Source of the DNA: Balaenoptera acutorostrata
Taxonomy: Eukaryota > Chordata > Mammalia > Artiodactyla > Balaenopteridae
Direction: 5' to 3'
Assembly: GCF_949987535.1 (NCBI RefSeq)
Contig: NC_080070.1
Coordinates: 10,536,016 to 10,600,015 of the forward strand
Length of the DNA stretch: 64,000 nucleotides
Shown: positions 36,132 through 48,574 of the stretch, one piece after another
Position numbering within the stretch: the stretch's first letter is position 1
How the letters are laid out: the number at the start of each line of letters is the position of its first letter
Notes under the pieces: generated by a model
What the model was told of the DNA's origin: nothing
Database searches by the model: none
The model's input: the letters and a program-made list of their open reading frames with translations, nothing else
Program-made: the position numbers and the translations under genes

Positions 36132-36245
36132 CATTTCAAAAGAGCAAATTTTATTGATGAAAAACTGAATTTCAGAGAGCAAAATGAAAGAGTTTAGAGG
36201 CATGCACAACCTCTCACTAAGACTCACACAATATGAGTAATTACC
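36132..36245. repeat. Possible MIR fragment
   Basis: 'tgatgaaaaactgaatttcagag' resembles the MIR core with substitutions. Weak. Confidence 0.3.
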
Positions 36246-36329
36246 TTAAAGAGGAAGGAGATTTGAGAGCTAATAAGCCAAAAACCTTTTAAGATACAAA
36301 TTACCTTGTGCTTCACCTCACTGGCTGCC

Positions 36330-36400
36330 CAGCATGTATTTGTTCATTCAACAAATATTTTTTGAACTCTTACTATGTTCTAGGTATTGTTCTAATACCT
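36330..36400 (-). repeat. L2 3' terminal fragment, antisense
   Basis: 'ttcattcaacaaatattttt...actatgttctaggtattgtt' is the reverse complement of the L2 tail. Confidence 0.6.
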
Positions 36401-37500
36401 ATATATATATTTCTTTTTGGTAATAAAATATTTTAAGGCTCCTATTAGCTCAAAGCAACTCTACATTGTATAGCCCAAAACACACTCCTACCCCTCTACC
36501 AAAAAAATAAATAAATAAAAGACAATTCAAGCTCCTAACTCTTAACTAATTCAGCTCCAAGTTAAAAATCCCTAAGGGGTGTCGTTTTACTCTCTGCTTC
36601 TTTTGCAATTCTGTTTCAAAAATCAGCTATCTATAGACCAGAATTTATAATTAACCTCCACAAACAAATTCTACGTACAATAATGGAGGAAAGGGAAAAG
36701 AAAGAAAAGGAAAAAGAGCAAAATCCTGAAATCCTTTGTCCTGTGAGCCTCCTCCCTGCATGTTTGGCTTCGCAACTGGTCCCCTGCACATATTGGAATT
36801 GGATTCTAATTATAGGCCCGGAGAGAATGAGGAGGGATGGGGAAGGGGCATGTGGAAAATTAACTTCCTTTGAAAGGTAAACTCTTCTGACAAGGCACTA
36901 ACAGTGTCTTTCTTCAAACAAGGGAGGAACAGCATTATCCAAGGAGGGAGACTGAGCTGTGATTTCAGGCACGGAGGGCTTAGCGGGGTGTGATTCTGGT
37001 TATTCCAAAATCCTTATCACACAAAGACCCCAAAGTCTCTCAAAACCACCCCATATCTAATTCTTCCCCATTTCCTCTCTCCCAAAAAGTAGGAGAAAAT
37101 AAGAAATTCAAATCTGTTATACCTCCTGACCTACCCCAACATAGTCCACTGTGCCTCCCTTTGAGCAAAGTATATCTTTTTCTTCCAATTCCTGTTCCAG
37201 TGCCCACAAAGGCAGGAGCCCCCCCAGTACAGCCCTTTTTTTCTGGAGAGGCAGGCAGCTCTAAAACTGTTCTCATTCAAAGTGAAAGATCAGAGAGCTC
37301 AGCTTGGCCTCATGTTTCAAGTTGCATTTTACAATTTAAACCTATTCTTATTCTTAATAAAGATTTAAAAAATAAAGATGATTTAAAAAAATTAAATTTC
37401 CTTCTCTCTGCAATCATTGGGATTAAGAGCTAGTAAAGGAGAACTATAATAAGTTGTCACAGCAAAGAGTCCAACATTTATGTAGAACAGGAATGTATTA
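36401..37500. other. Unassigned block with a proline-rich open frame
   Basis: Less AT-rich than the flanks. A 147-codon plus frame (36990-37433) is proline/serine-rich and ends among AATAAA-like motifs. A 65-codon lysine/glutamate-start frame lies at 36683-36880. Neither matches a family I know; I see no initiation context, splice sites or domain that would support a gene. Confidence 0.35.
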
Positions 37501-38336
37501 CAGGATTCCCACCTTTCCACAGGGGACACATTCCAAGACCCCTAGCAGATGCCTGAAACCACTGATAGCACCAAACCCTATATATATATTATGATTTTTC
37601 CTATTCATACCTATGATAAACTTTAATTTATAGTTTAGGCACAGTAAGACGTTACCAATAATAATAAAATAGAACAATTATAACAATATACTGTAATAAA
37701 AGTTATGTGAATGTGGTCTCTCTCTCTCTCTCAAAATATCTTATTGTACACATTTAATGCCTTTTCCATCTTAACTAAGCACTTATCACTCACTGTGGCC
37801 ATAATGTTTGCAGTTTGAGGTGCAACAGCAAAACTAGCAGAAATTTCTTTTTCCTTCTTCACAATTTCATGGAGAGATTTGTTTTTACCGTAGCAACCTC
37901 AGTATACAATTTTTTTCTTTCCTTATTAAGTCGAGAAATTTTCACTTAAAGGAAGCACGTTATGGCTTCTCTTTGGCATATCCAAATTGCCAACATCACT
38001 ATTTTTGCCCTTTGGGGCTATTTTGGGGGCCATTACTTAGTAAGTGAAATAAAGGCTGCTCAGACAGAAGCACTGCAACACAGTGTCTGTCAATCTGATA
38101 ACCAAGACAGGTACTAAGTGACCAAAGGGCAGGATATGCTGGACAAAGGGATGATTCATGTCCAGGGTGGGATGGAGCCAGATCTGGCAAGATTTCTTGA
38201 CACTACTCAGAACGCACAATTTAAAACATGAATTATTTGCTTTTGGAATTTTCCATTTAATATTTTCAGACTGCAGTTGACCTCAGGTAACTTAAACTTT
38301 GGAAAGGGAAAATGCAGATAAGGGAGGGAATGACTG
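37501..38336 (-). mobile_element. TcMar-Tigger DNA transposon, internally deleted
   Basis: Flanked by TA dinucleotides (37499-37500 and 38337-38338). Terminal inverted repeats: left 'caggattcccacctttcc', right end 'gataagggagggaatgactg'. Tigger internal motifs follow, including the (TC)n stretch near 37720. On the minus strand an ATG at 38033 starts a transposase N-terminus (MAPKIAPKGK... MPKRS) ending at a stop after 35 codons, then further HTH-like sequence in broken form. The DDE catalytic domain is missing, so it is a non-autonomous deletion derivative. Confidence 0.8.
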
Positions 38337-38469
38337 TATAATGTATTTAATATAGCAGGATAAACATAGAGAAATGAATAATATTTCAGCACCCAATCTA
38401 CTTACCGCAAACCCCAAAATGAACCAAAACAATCTATTTTACATTAGAATTGTAAAATTCCATGAATAA

Positions 38470-39700
38470 ATCCAATCAGGTCTTTGAAGTTTCATATGAG
38501 AAAAATAAAAATACATTATTGAAACCCACAAAGGAATGTTTAATAAATGGTGCACATGGATATTCATTTTCCCAAGTTAATCTATTCCTTGAATTCATTA
38601 CCAATGGCATTTTTGAAACCTGACAAGCTGATTCTAAGATTCCTGCAGAAAAATTAATGTGTTAAAATACCTAACAAGATTATGAATCAGAACAAAGACA
38701 ACAGCTACCAAAGTTTACAAAAAACTAGAAAAATGCCATAATTAAAACAGTATATCACTGATGCAGAGATAGACAAATAGAAGACTATTATAGTGAGTAC
38801 ACAAAGGAATCCACGTATGGAAATTTGTATATAATATGCATGGCATTTTAAATAGATGGAACAGCTGAACTACTCAATAAATGCAGAGGAGAATATTGGC
38901 TATTCCTACCATACTAAAAAGCAAACAAAGGCCATTAAATAAAAGCATAAAATCCTAATGCAAATAGTAAAATGTAAAAAAAAAATTCTACATTAAAAAT
39001 ATGAGTAAGATATAAGATCATGAATACAGTTTAAAGACACACAATTGACTGAAAGAAAATATTTGCAATATTTATAACAAAATTTTAATGTCCATAATAC
39101 AGCATATAATCAATTTTTTCAATAAAAACATCAAAAATATTTAAATAAAAACATGCTTCTGGCATAGGGGAAAATGCAATGGCCACTTGAAATAGGAATA
39201 TTAAATAATACATGAATGAAATTAAACCTTACTGATAATCAGAGAAACACCAATTAACCAACAATGATAAATTATCCGTTACTCATTAGAATGGTAAAAA
39301 TTAAAAACATTTAATAATATCCACTGTTATTGCCGATCAGTCTATAAGTTGAAGGACATTTTGGAGGACATTTTAACACCATTAAAATTTTAAATCTACT
39401 GACTCTTTCTCAATAATTCCACTTGCAGGAATATGGCTAATCAATATTCTGAGCATTTGTGTACAAAGAAAGACACACACAGAAGGGTGTTCACTGCAGT
39501 ATAGCTTATATTATTGTAGAATTTTTTATAATATTGTAGAATTTAAACAACCTAAATATATGTTTACATATATGAAGCTACATTTCTATTTTGGAATACT
39601 ATACAGCAGTTACCAAAAAATCAAGCTAGAACTACAATGATTTCACAAAAGATCTTTGGGGAAGAATATGCAATGGGAAAGATAGAAATTCTCATGAAAT
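38470..39700 (+). repeat. Old L1 (L1ME-like) ORF2/3' fragment
   Basis: Diverged ORF2 C-terminal landmarks in order: 'gatgcagagatagacaaata', 'ctactcaataaatgcagagg', 'taataccttactgataat'-like sequence, and 'ttttggaatactatacagca'. Many stops; no poly(A) or target duplication traceable. Confidence 0.65.
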
Positions 39701-40427
39701 AAGTGTACTTCACATATTTACTCCATAATCTTCAGAATTGTTTCAAATTTTTGTAGTCACCAAGTACTGAAGTATTTCTTTCATAATGTTTTAACTACCT
39801 AAAAGGTCGTAACTAATCAGAATTGTTTATGAGTCCTGATATTAATCCAGATACACAATCATATTGATTTTGCACCTATTGTCAACATTTATTGAAGAGG
39901 CTGAATTCCACACAATTTCAAATTGTGCCAATGTTAAAATATAATATCTCTGAATAAAATATGAGTATCTCTTAGCCTCAAAGTTCTTTACATCTATTCT
40001 AAAATCCAGAAGATTATAGTGTTAAAACATGAAAAAGATTCATTTATCAACCACATGCTCCCAGAGATCAGAAACCTCATCGACCTTCTTCACAACAGTC
40101 TTTTCAGCACTAATAGAGGACCTGGAACACGGTAGGACGCAAATATTTTTTTATGTAAAATAAATGGCATGAAAGGTGAATAGTATTAAATTATCAGCAT
40201 ATTAATATCCTCTTTCCCCTAAATATTAATTAATTAGAACATTTATTAAATATTTTCTCTCAGGTATTTGCTAACTTATGAAGTGTTTACATGTTGCTAC
40301 CACATCCGAGTAGGTTTTCATTGAACTGGGTTCAGCCAGAATTTTAATAAGATTTTATGTTTATGTTGTAGCAAAGAATCAGTAGCTTGCCTCACTCCAA
40401 TTTTCTACCAGAGCTAATGTGAAAAGG
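39701..40427. other. Unassigned AT-rich stretch
   Basis: No gene or repeat recognised. Confidence 0.4.
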
Positions 40428-40431
40428 AAAA

Positions 40432-40475
<44 letters not shown>
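40428..40475. repeat. A13 plus (TA)17 simple repeat
   Basis: A short poly(A) run passes directly into a pure TA run, as often seen where a retroposon tail has expanded. No SINE body was recognised upstream. Confidence 0.95.
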
Positions 40476-40479
<4 letters not shown>

Positions 40480-42309
40480 CCAAGACAGTATCATTCTCCT
40501 AGAAACAGATTGTGCAGACATCAAATTCTGTGATGTTTCATGTAATGTCACCAAACCTGCAGATGAGCTGGAGGAAAAAAGGAAACAACCACTCTATGGT
40601 CTGTTCCAATGCTAGGGAAAATATTCTCTTACCATCAATTTAAAGTCTGCTGACATTGAGAAACAAGTAATATTTTTTCTTTGAGATGCGTTCTTACTTA
40701 AAATATCAGTTAGGAAAGCAACTAGCGAGTCTGTGGCTCTCTCTATTGAGAAAGCTGAACTAGAACTGAAGGATACCTATTCACCATTTTTCATCAGAAA
40801 ATTAGGGGGAAGAAAATATTAATCAGTACACATTTGAGCTGAAGTCTTGGGCACTTAGAGAAAGTGGAAGACTCTGGAAATCATTAAGGAGTGAGATGTC
40901 CTCCTACAGAAGAGACAATCTTCCTTCAGATGTAATTGAAGTCTGGTCCCTCTTCCTTGTGGGAGGGCATGAGGTTGCAGCACAGAAAGGTTTAAGAAGG
41001 GATTTATTTGGTCCAAAGCCCTGCACCCTGAGGCAGGATAGGCAGGAAAAGACAGGAAGGAGAAAACTAGTTAGTAAGACCATCCCATGGGTTAGCAAAG
41101 GTGATGCTTTGAAAAAAAAAGAAGAGAGGGAGCAACAGATATCTCGGTCACACTTATGTTAAATTGAAATCTATATTATTTTTATTGAAAACAGCTATGG
41201 TCAATAAAACTCAGAGTACCTAGCTGTTCTCGTGTTTTCCTCATCTACAAAAATTCCTAATCAAAATGAGTGAACACCCTTGAAAGGTAATTCAACATTC
41301 TTAGAATTCCTTTGGCAAACATGTAATTTGAGAAATCTGCAGGTACCACATTGAAAAAATCTGAGTTAAAGTCCTTGATAGAGAATAAAGAACAGAGGTG
41401 TCTTTTTCAAGACACTTTTATGACTAGCCCCAAACCTTAACTACAAGCTAAGAGTTCATGCCAGTGATTAACCCAGCAACTAAACCCCTCTACAATATTA
41501 ATTGATCTAATAAAATATCCTGCCTAAGGCTACTTTTCACACGTTCATTTTATTATCAAGTAGGCAACCAGTCATAGGAGTTATAATTTTTTTTTTTTTT
41601 GTACCCATATTCTGGGGTGAAGTAATAGTATGATGAGTTAGCCCTTTATAACATTGCTCTAGAGAAACTGAAAAAAATTAAGTTGTAACATATCACAGAA
41701 TGTGTCAAGGTGAGATTCTAATTCATAGGGTTGTGCACATTTTCAGAGGGATATAGTCTGTTGGTCCATATCTTTTCCTCTGCATTTGGTTTCTCATAGG
41801 CTCTCCTAGCCTTAATTATAGCCTTCTGATTTAAGGACATCGTCATAATTTGTTGAAATATAAAAGAGCTTCATTTTAAACCACAAAGGGCTGGCCAAAT
41901 CTAGTCTTAAACACATTTGGCAAATGATAATAAATACTATCCTTGAAAATTAATATTTATATAATTATATCATTCCTTATATGTGGGTTAAATCTAGTCT
42001 GATCACTTTCTCTGCTATATGACACTTTCATGGCTGTATTGGAAATTTAAAGTTGTGATATATTTAATACATGCTATGCAAGAAAATTCTTCGAGGTTTT
42101 AGGGAACTAGGCTGCTATCTGGAGAAACTACAGAGTGCCTTTTCTTTCTCATTACACAGAATCCATAATATCCTGGGGCTAAGCTCAGAGTAGATACTCT
42201 CCAGATCTAGCGCCCTGGACTTGTTTTCCAACCTTCAATATCCCCGCCAGTGAATGAAAGGGATTTACAATCAGTTACCTTTTGGCAAGCCCATGGCAGT
42301 GTTATCTTG
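40476..42309. other. Unassigned stretch
   Basis: No named repeat. Opposed 88- and 64-codon frames around 40896-41162 are unsupported. T13 near 41588. Confidence 0.4.
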
Positions 42310-42322
42310 AAATTACATTTTC

Positions 42323-42628
42323 CTTTATTTATTTATTTATTTACTTACTTATTTATTTATTTATGGCTGCATTGGGTCTTCGTTGCTGCACGCGGGCTTT
42401 CTCTAGTTGCGGCGAGCGGGGGCTACTCTTCTTTGCGGTGCGCGGGCTTTTCATCGCAGTAGCTTCTCTTGTTGCGGAGCATGGGCTCTAGGCGTGCGGG
42501 CTTCAGTAGTTGCGGCACACAGGCTTAGTTGCTCCATGGCATGTGGGATCTTCCTGGACCAGGGCTCGAAGCCGTGTCCCCTGCACTGGCAGGCAGATTC
42601 TTAACCACTGTGCCACCAGGGAAGCCCA
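42323..42628 (-). mobile_element. CHR-2-type SINE, antisense
   Basis: Starts with an (ATTT)n tail (42325-42362), followed by a GC-rich tRNA-derived body that ends 'ccaccagggaagccc'. The minus-strand B-box equivalent is ggcttcgagcc near 42565. Flanked by a perfect 13-bp duplication 'aaattacattttc' (42310-42322 and 42629-42641). Overlapping ORFs (42250-42604) are SINE artefacts. Confidence 0.92.
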
Positions 42629-42641
42629 AAATTACATTTTC

Positions 42642-43669
42642 TAATAAACTCTTGGACTAAAGAATTGCTTGTTGATTTACCTCTAAGCAAAGGTCTGGAC
42701 GTTGCTCTTAAAATAAAGAGATATTCCCTCCATCCATCTTCAGAATCTTCATAACTAATCTCCCTGTGGTAAGGACTCAACTTTAATTCTTTACTTACAG
42801 ATTAGTATGGCCCACAAGAAGCATTAAAATAAATGAAATTTATTAATTTCGGGGAGACCTTCCCTGAAAATTCAGGTTTGTTCTAAAACATAGCATATGT
42901 CTGAGTAATAAGAACTATTCAGTCATCTGCTCTGTGACATTGTAGACCCAGCAGGACAGTGATTAAGTTCCGTGAACCGTTCAGCTCTTCTTTGTCATAG
43001 ATCAGCATCACCTTTCTTTTTTTTCCCCCCCCTAGAAGTTTAATTTATTTGACTATAGGAGAAATAGTCAAATTTATTTTGACTGAGGATCATTCTTTTG
43101 GATGGAAGGAAAGTAAATTCTCACAGATCAACCACAAATACATCTTTTATTCTATTTATGCCTCTGTTATTTTCTACATTGATTTTTGAAATCATGCACA
43201 AAATCTTGAAATCCTACTCTCCCTTCAAAAACACACAATTCTTTTTTCTCCACTGTCATTATCTATGTATCTTTATTATCTTCTCATCCAGTTCTTAAAA
43301 TACTTTCTATAAATGTTCTCACCCAATCTTCATATAATTTATGAAAAAATTATTATTCCATCTTGAAACTCAAAACAGGTAGAGTCTGAAGTGTTGGGTG
43401 TCACACATTTAACAAAATCATCATTTTATCATTGCTTCTCTGCTCATCCGTAGTTATATGAGAGCACTCAAAAATATGTTCCTAATGCAGAGGTCTATTA
43501 CTTGCCATTTCAGGAAAACAGCAGCAGAACAAAAATTAACTCAGTTTCACCAATTCAATTTTAACCTGGGGTGGGCGGGGGGTGCAGACTGAACGTCGTC
43601 TAAAAAATGATTATTTTCCAAAGAGAGATGCTACCTAAATGATTCGACAGAAAAAGCATGTCAATTGAA
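42642..43669. other. Unassigned AT-rich stretch
   Basis: No named repeat. C-run at about 43025-43033 and G-run near 43568-43582. Confidence 0.4.
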
Positions 43670-43677
43670 TGTTAGGA

Positions 43678-43915
43678 CAGGAATCCCCAACCCCTGGGCC
43701 ACGGACTGGTACCGGTCCGCGGCCTGTTAGGAACTGGGCCACACAGCAGGAGGTGAGCGGCTGGCGAGCGAGCAAAGCTTCATCTGCCCATCGCTCCCCA
43801 TCGCTCCCCATCGCTCCCCATTGTTCCCATTACCGCCTGAACCAGCCACCCCATCTGTGGAAAAATTGTCTTCCACGAAACTGGCCCCTGGTGCCAAAAA
43901 GGTTGGGGACCGCTG
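43678..43915 (+). mobile_element. hAT-type non-autonomous DNA transposon
   Basis: Terminal inverted repeats: left 'caggaatccccaacc', right reverse-complements to 'cagcggtccccaacc' (12 of 15 match). Flanks 'tgttagga' (43670-43677) and 'tgtcagaa' (43916-43923) match at 6 of 8, the duplication size for hAT elements. Internal CG-rich body with three tandem copies of a 10-base 'catcgctccc' unit near 43790-43820. The 89-codon ORF across it is spurious. I do not name the subfamily. Confidence 0.8.
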
Positions 43916-43923
43916 TGTCAGAA

Positions 43924-44884
43924 GCAGCTACCCAATGAGATAAAATAGAATGGATTTCTGAATTTCTTGGCCATCAAATTTCTAGAGAAGAGAACTTTTT
44001 CATAAGACATGAAGGAGAGCATTAAATGCTCACAAAAATGTTTACCTCTCTAATCCCACTTACTCGCAAGCTCTTTTTGTTTCAACTGTACTTAATAATC
44101 TGGTGAATAATAGGGACGTGAATTCACTGGGACCCCAGTAGAGCCTATTTCCCCTGCCATCCTGCACGTGGCTGCATTTCTGGGGCAGTTGAGCTCTGTA
44201 GGAAACTTGAGGAATAACTGACCCTGTGCAACTGACAGAAGTTCATCACAATTGGTGTTTCATTTCTGGACTCTTCCAAAATTGTTATTTCCTATCTTAT
44301 CTGCTTCCCTTGGAAAAATGTATCTATGCCATGGCTAGAAATATATGCAGACAGAAAGATAAGGAGCAAAAGAACAAGATTGTTAACTGTTCACTTTGAC
44401 ACTTTGCCTATAGGCTACTCTGTTCTGAATTGGGAAAGAACGAATTAATTTTACCAAGCTTACCAAAGATGTGACACTCAGAATGCAATATTGGCAGTTA
44501 GATTGTTATGACTTTAGCTGTTTTAAAACATCCTTAAATAGGATAGCCCAGTTCCAGTGACTGGAAAACAAGGGCTCAACTGAATTTTTTTCATGCTCTC
44601 TAGATAGAGAAGCCTGCCGCATCCACTCTCTCCTCCAAAAATGCTCATAATGAAGGAGGCTTCTCTATGACTTGAAAAATGGATTAATAATGCTGTTGTT
44701 ATCAAAAGATCATCCATAACTATAATGTCATTGTACTAGCTATCTAAATTAGTTGCACAGACACTCACTCCCTTGTACTGAGTACAAACTTTTCAATTTT
44801 GGTCACTATTTTCTAAAACCTGGGTGACTCCCAGAAAACGACTTTGGAAAGTTGAACTGAGGTCTAACCTATTTACTATTATAA
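43924..44884. other. Unassigned stretch
   Basis: No gene or repeat recognised. Confidence 0.4.
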
Positions 44885-45110
44885 TAAAAATAACCACCAT
44901 TTATTAAGCAGTGAAATACTCCAGACATTATGTCTAGTGTTTTATATTATCCTATTTAATACTCAGAATAGCTGTATGTGGTTAAGATAATGATCCCCAT
45001 TTTGCAGTTGAGAAAACTGAGGCATTTTGAACTTAACTACCTTTCTCAAAGTCCCAAAGTGGAGGAGGGATTTTAATGCAAAACTGTCTAATTCCAAATC
45101 CTATCTTTTA
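44885..45110 (+). repeat. MIR SINE
   Basis: Nearly complete MIR with core 'ccccattttgcagttgagaa' and 'aactgaggcattttgaac', followed by the 3' part with 'ctttctcaaagtcccaaagt'. Confidence 0.8.
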
Positions 45111-46663
45111 ATATCTTTTAAAACTTTATGCTTTGTCCTTCTTTCTACGCTATTTGGTTTCATGATGATTGATCCAGTTTGCCAAAATTGCTAGGTTATG
45201 TACATCCTCATAAGTTCCACAAGATTTTTGAGACTAAATAAATACTCAGTATCTTTGGTCCAGATAAAATAAATAGAAATGAGTGGCCTGTACCAAAGAG
45301 ATTAGGGGAGTTTTGCTTTTGGAGAGTATAGTTAGACCTTTCTAAATGTAAAAACTAATTAGAAATGAAAGGCAGTTTTATGTAGTAAATTTGTGTATTC
45401 TTTCAAATTCTCATTTATTTAATCAAATTTCATATCAAATTTGTTATGCTAAGCAATGGCTCTTTCAACTCTAGACATAGTTCAAAATAGCTAACATGTG
45501 TGGCTTCCCTGAATAAGATATTTTTTAATTTGATATAAGAAGGTGAGAACTTATTGTTGCTTTGAAATACCCTTGTAAATTTGATAACATTTGAAGTAAA
45601 TAATTCCATATTCTTAATACCACTTAACATTTCACAAAACCTTAGGAAATGATTGAGATTAGTTTCATTAATTAGTTGCACTAATTTAATTCTAAAATGT
45701 TGACTCTGGTTTGTATCAGATGTTTGGAATTCTTCCTTATTCTCATTTTTTAAATTTGTTAGAGCTACTAGGAATAGGAGGGTCTCAATTTCTCTAGCTC
45801 AGGAACTAATTTTCAGAGACTAGGACACTTCCTTTGGTGGATGGATATGGCAGATGCCACAGTTTTTTTTTTCTTTCTTTTAAATAAATGAAAATTTCTA
45901 AAAGAAAATAACAGTATGTTTATTTCATTAATAGAATTGCAAGTAATACTGATTTCTTTAGAATAAGAACAAGAGAACCATCATATCAGTGGTTAGCTAA
46001 GTCTAATTCAATTCAAGCTATTCAAATATCCATATGTGCTGCCATCTTTCTCCTGATACCAGCTAAAAATAAAGTCATACCCTTTATTGCACCGTACGTC
46101 AATTTGGTTTTCATTTTTTATCATAGTCCCTCCTTGGTCTCTAGTATGTGTTTAATAAGTATTTGTTTAATTAACAGATTTATAGTTTCGTACATTCATA
46201 TCTATAGGTATAAATATATATGCTTATGATAAAAACATTTATATGAACAGATATGCTTTCTCCATAAATAAATATATAACATATATTACTCCTAGATAGT
46301 TATTCACTCTTGAACAAGTGATGAGGAATGTTCGAAGTGATCTCCAGGTCAATGGGAGAAAGCAAAGCTATGGCAAAATGGAAAACACCCTAATTCTTTG
46401 AAAGCAGAATCCCATGTCAAACATTATGGTGTTAAATGTAATCACTGTCATTCCCATGCCTCGTAAGGCTTTGCTCCTTAAGCGTGTGTGCATCACAAAA
46501 TAATCAAAGCAGAAATAAAGACCTTCAATAAATGATTCTTAATTCCTCTCTTAAATTAATTAATATTTAGTTTGATCATTGACTATTGACATGGTCTCAT
46601 TTGTCCCGCACAATAATGTTGTGATGTAGGGTGGACCATTATGACTCCAGATAAATGCAAATA
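45111..46663. other. Unassigned AT-rich stretch
   Basis: No named repeat. The 83-codon minus frame 45430-45681 is unsupported. Confidence 0.4.
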
Positions 46664-46673
46664 AAAATGTATA

Positions 46674-46975
46674 GGCGGGGCTTCCCTGGTGGCACAGTGG
46701 TTGAGAATCTGCCTGCTAATGCAGGGGACACGGGTTCGAGCCCTGGTCTGGGAAGATCCCACATGCCACGGAGCGGCTGGGCCCGTGAGCCACAACTGCT
46801 GAGCCTGCGCGTCTGGAGCCTGTGCTCCACAACAAGAGAGGTCACGATGGTGAGAGGCCCGTGCACCGCGATGAAGAGTGGCCCCCACTCGCCGCAACTG
46901 GAGAAAGCCCTCGCACAGAAACAAAGACCCAACACAGCTAAAAATAAATATAAAAATATATATATATATATATAT
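46674..46975 (+). mobile_element. CHR-2-type SINE (well preserved)
   Basis: Full-length tRNA-derived SINE from 'gggcttccctggtggcac' to the A/AT-rich tail (46941-46975), with a central GC-rich body containing 'gagaggcccgtgcaccgcga'. Duplication 'aaaatgtata' at 46664-46673 and 46976-46985. Pol III A and B boxes are intact in sequence. CHR SINEs are cetartiodactyl; this form is what I associate with whales and dolphins. The 113-119-codon ORFs on both strands are created by the SINE. Confidence 0.94.
46690..46743 (+). promoter_or_regulatory. Internal RNA polymerase III A and B boxes of the SINE
   Basis: A box tggcacagtgg at 46690-46700 and B box ggttcgagccc at 46733-46743, with tRNA-like spacing. 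They mark the tRNA ancestry; actual transcription is not shown. Confidence 0.75.
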
Positions 46976-46985
46976 AAAATGTATA

Positions 46986-48189
46986 TGCAGATACTCACCT
47001 TTGCTCAGCTTTAAAAATGCTTCCGGATACCTAGTGTCAGGGTATCACCACTTACTCTCTAGAAAGGACCTCATACTTAGTCTAAGGAGAGATAATTGTG
47101 TCTCTGAGAAAGCAGGTTCCCCAGCTGAGCATCTGAAAGAGAATGCTGACTTCAGAGACAATCTGGTAGACTCACGGACAGAAGGAAACACAACACCTGA
47201 CTCAGAGAAATCAAACCTCCTTTGATGGCATAAGTCATTCGGACAGAGATATACTCCCAGCTGTACCATCTAAAGTTCTAAGGGTTGTAGTCTGCTTTAC
47301 CATCATCACTCACGCTGAGAGCAATTTACCTTTGGCCTCAGTGTGTTTGCCATCCCTTCTGCCTTCTCTAACTCTTTACTTAGGTCTTGAGCCCATTACT
47401 CACATTCCTGATTCTTCTGCATTTTCGATCGGTGTACTTCTGTTAAAGAATCTCTATTGCTAGTCAAGCTCTGACTTGCCAGTCATGACTGTCAGCTGTC
47501 TATCACTCTCCAGCTAAGCCCAAGCTCAGCAAAGCAAGCACATCCTTTGCCCCGCTCTGTGCTGCATGCTAAGCCAAACCAGACAACCAGACCTCATCTG
47601 CAGCTCTGTGATTTCTGGTGTAGTACCTATTTTGCCTACTGGAAAATGTTTTTACTCCTCCTTCCGACCTAGTTCTATTGCCAGTTATCTCTCAGCCTCT
47701 TAGCTAACTAATGATAATCCATTTCTGCTTGTCTTTCTTTTTACCAGCTGATCTTCTGAAGAACACCTGAGGTTCACCTTTGACCATTTCTTTGGTTCAG
47801 CTGGACTTTGTCACTAAACGATGTAATTACTCAATATTTTTTTTCCATGTCAACATCGTCTGTTATTTTATAACTATGCTTCTTTTTTTATTTATAACTA
47901 TGCTCCTTAAATCTACATCCCTGTGTATGAAACTAACATTAATCGCCTTTAGCAAGAGTGTATATACATGAATATAATACTGTATATATTTATAATATAC
48001 AACATATAAGTATAATACTGTATATCATACTTTTTTCATATGTGGATCTGTCATAAATAAAATTCTAATTTATATAGCTCTTAACGTTTTACTTCATCAT
48101 GACCACAATTTGGATAGTTTATTTTTCAAATTTATTTTATTCTGAAAGCAGATATGCTTTTCACTGGACTAAATCTTTCAACCAACAAT
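46986..48189. other. Unassigned stretch
   Basis: 47000-47770 is less AT-rich and free of repeats I can name. 47780-48180 is AT-rich. The 74-codon minus frame 47045-47269 has no recognised domain. Confidence 0.4.
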
Positions 48190-48312
48190 GCTATCTGACA
48201 GGTGCTTTGTGAAGATGCAGTCTATATACATTATACATTTTTAATACACAAAACAACCCCCTATAGGAGCAATTATTATTCCCACTTCACTGAAGAAATA
48301 ATTTGAGGACAA
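48190..48312 (+). repeat. MIR SINE fragment
   Basis: 'gagcaattattattcccact' then 'tcactgaagaaataatttgagg' match the MIR core in diverged form. Confidence 0.55.
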
Positions 48313-48335
48313 ATGTAAAACTACCCCCAAATGTA

Positions 48336-48371
48336 GCAGCAGTTATTACTGCAGCAGTTATTACTACAGCA
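48336..48371. repeat. Short tandem duplication
   Basis: Two near-identical copies of 'gcagcagttattact' side by side. Confidence 0.8.
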
Positions 48372-48574
48372 TTCTCACAGGTAGATGCATTATCTAGTTA
48401 TTACCTAGAAAAGGAGGTAATATTTTATTACCAGAAATGGCAGGTTGATCCTTCATAATTTTGAAATGAAGATGCACCTCATTTTTCCAAAATTGTCTGG
48501 GAATACATCATTCCAAATAAGAAATTTTCCAAGATAACTGATACATTAGCCATTAAAAAAGTGACTACATGGTA

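Noticed and set aside
43788..43825. CRISPR-like or minisatellite array
   Set aside because: Only three 10-base tandem units without spacers, inside a DNA transposon.
46678..46760. tRNA gene from the A and B boxes
   Set aside because: The boxes belong to a tRNA-derived SINE; no cloverleaf, anticodon arm or acceptor pairing is maintained.
46583..47225. Several 113-119-codon ORFs on both strands
   Set aside because: All are generated by the GC-rich CHR SINE body and its AT tail.
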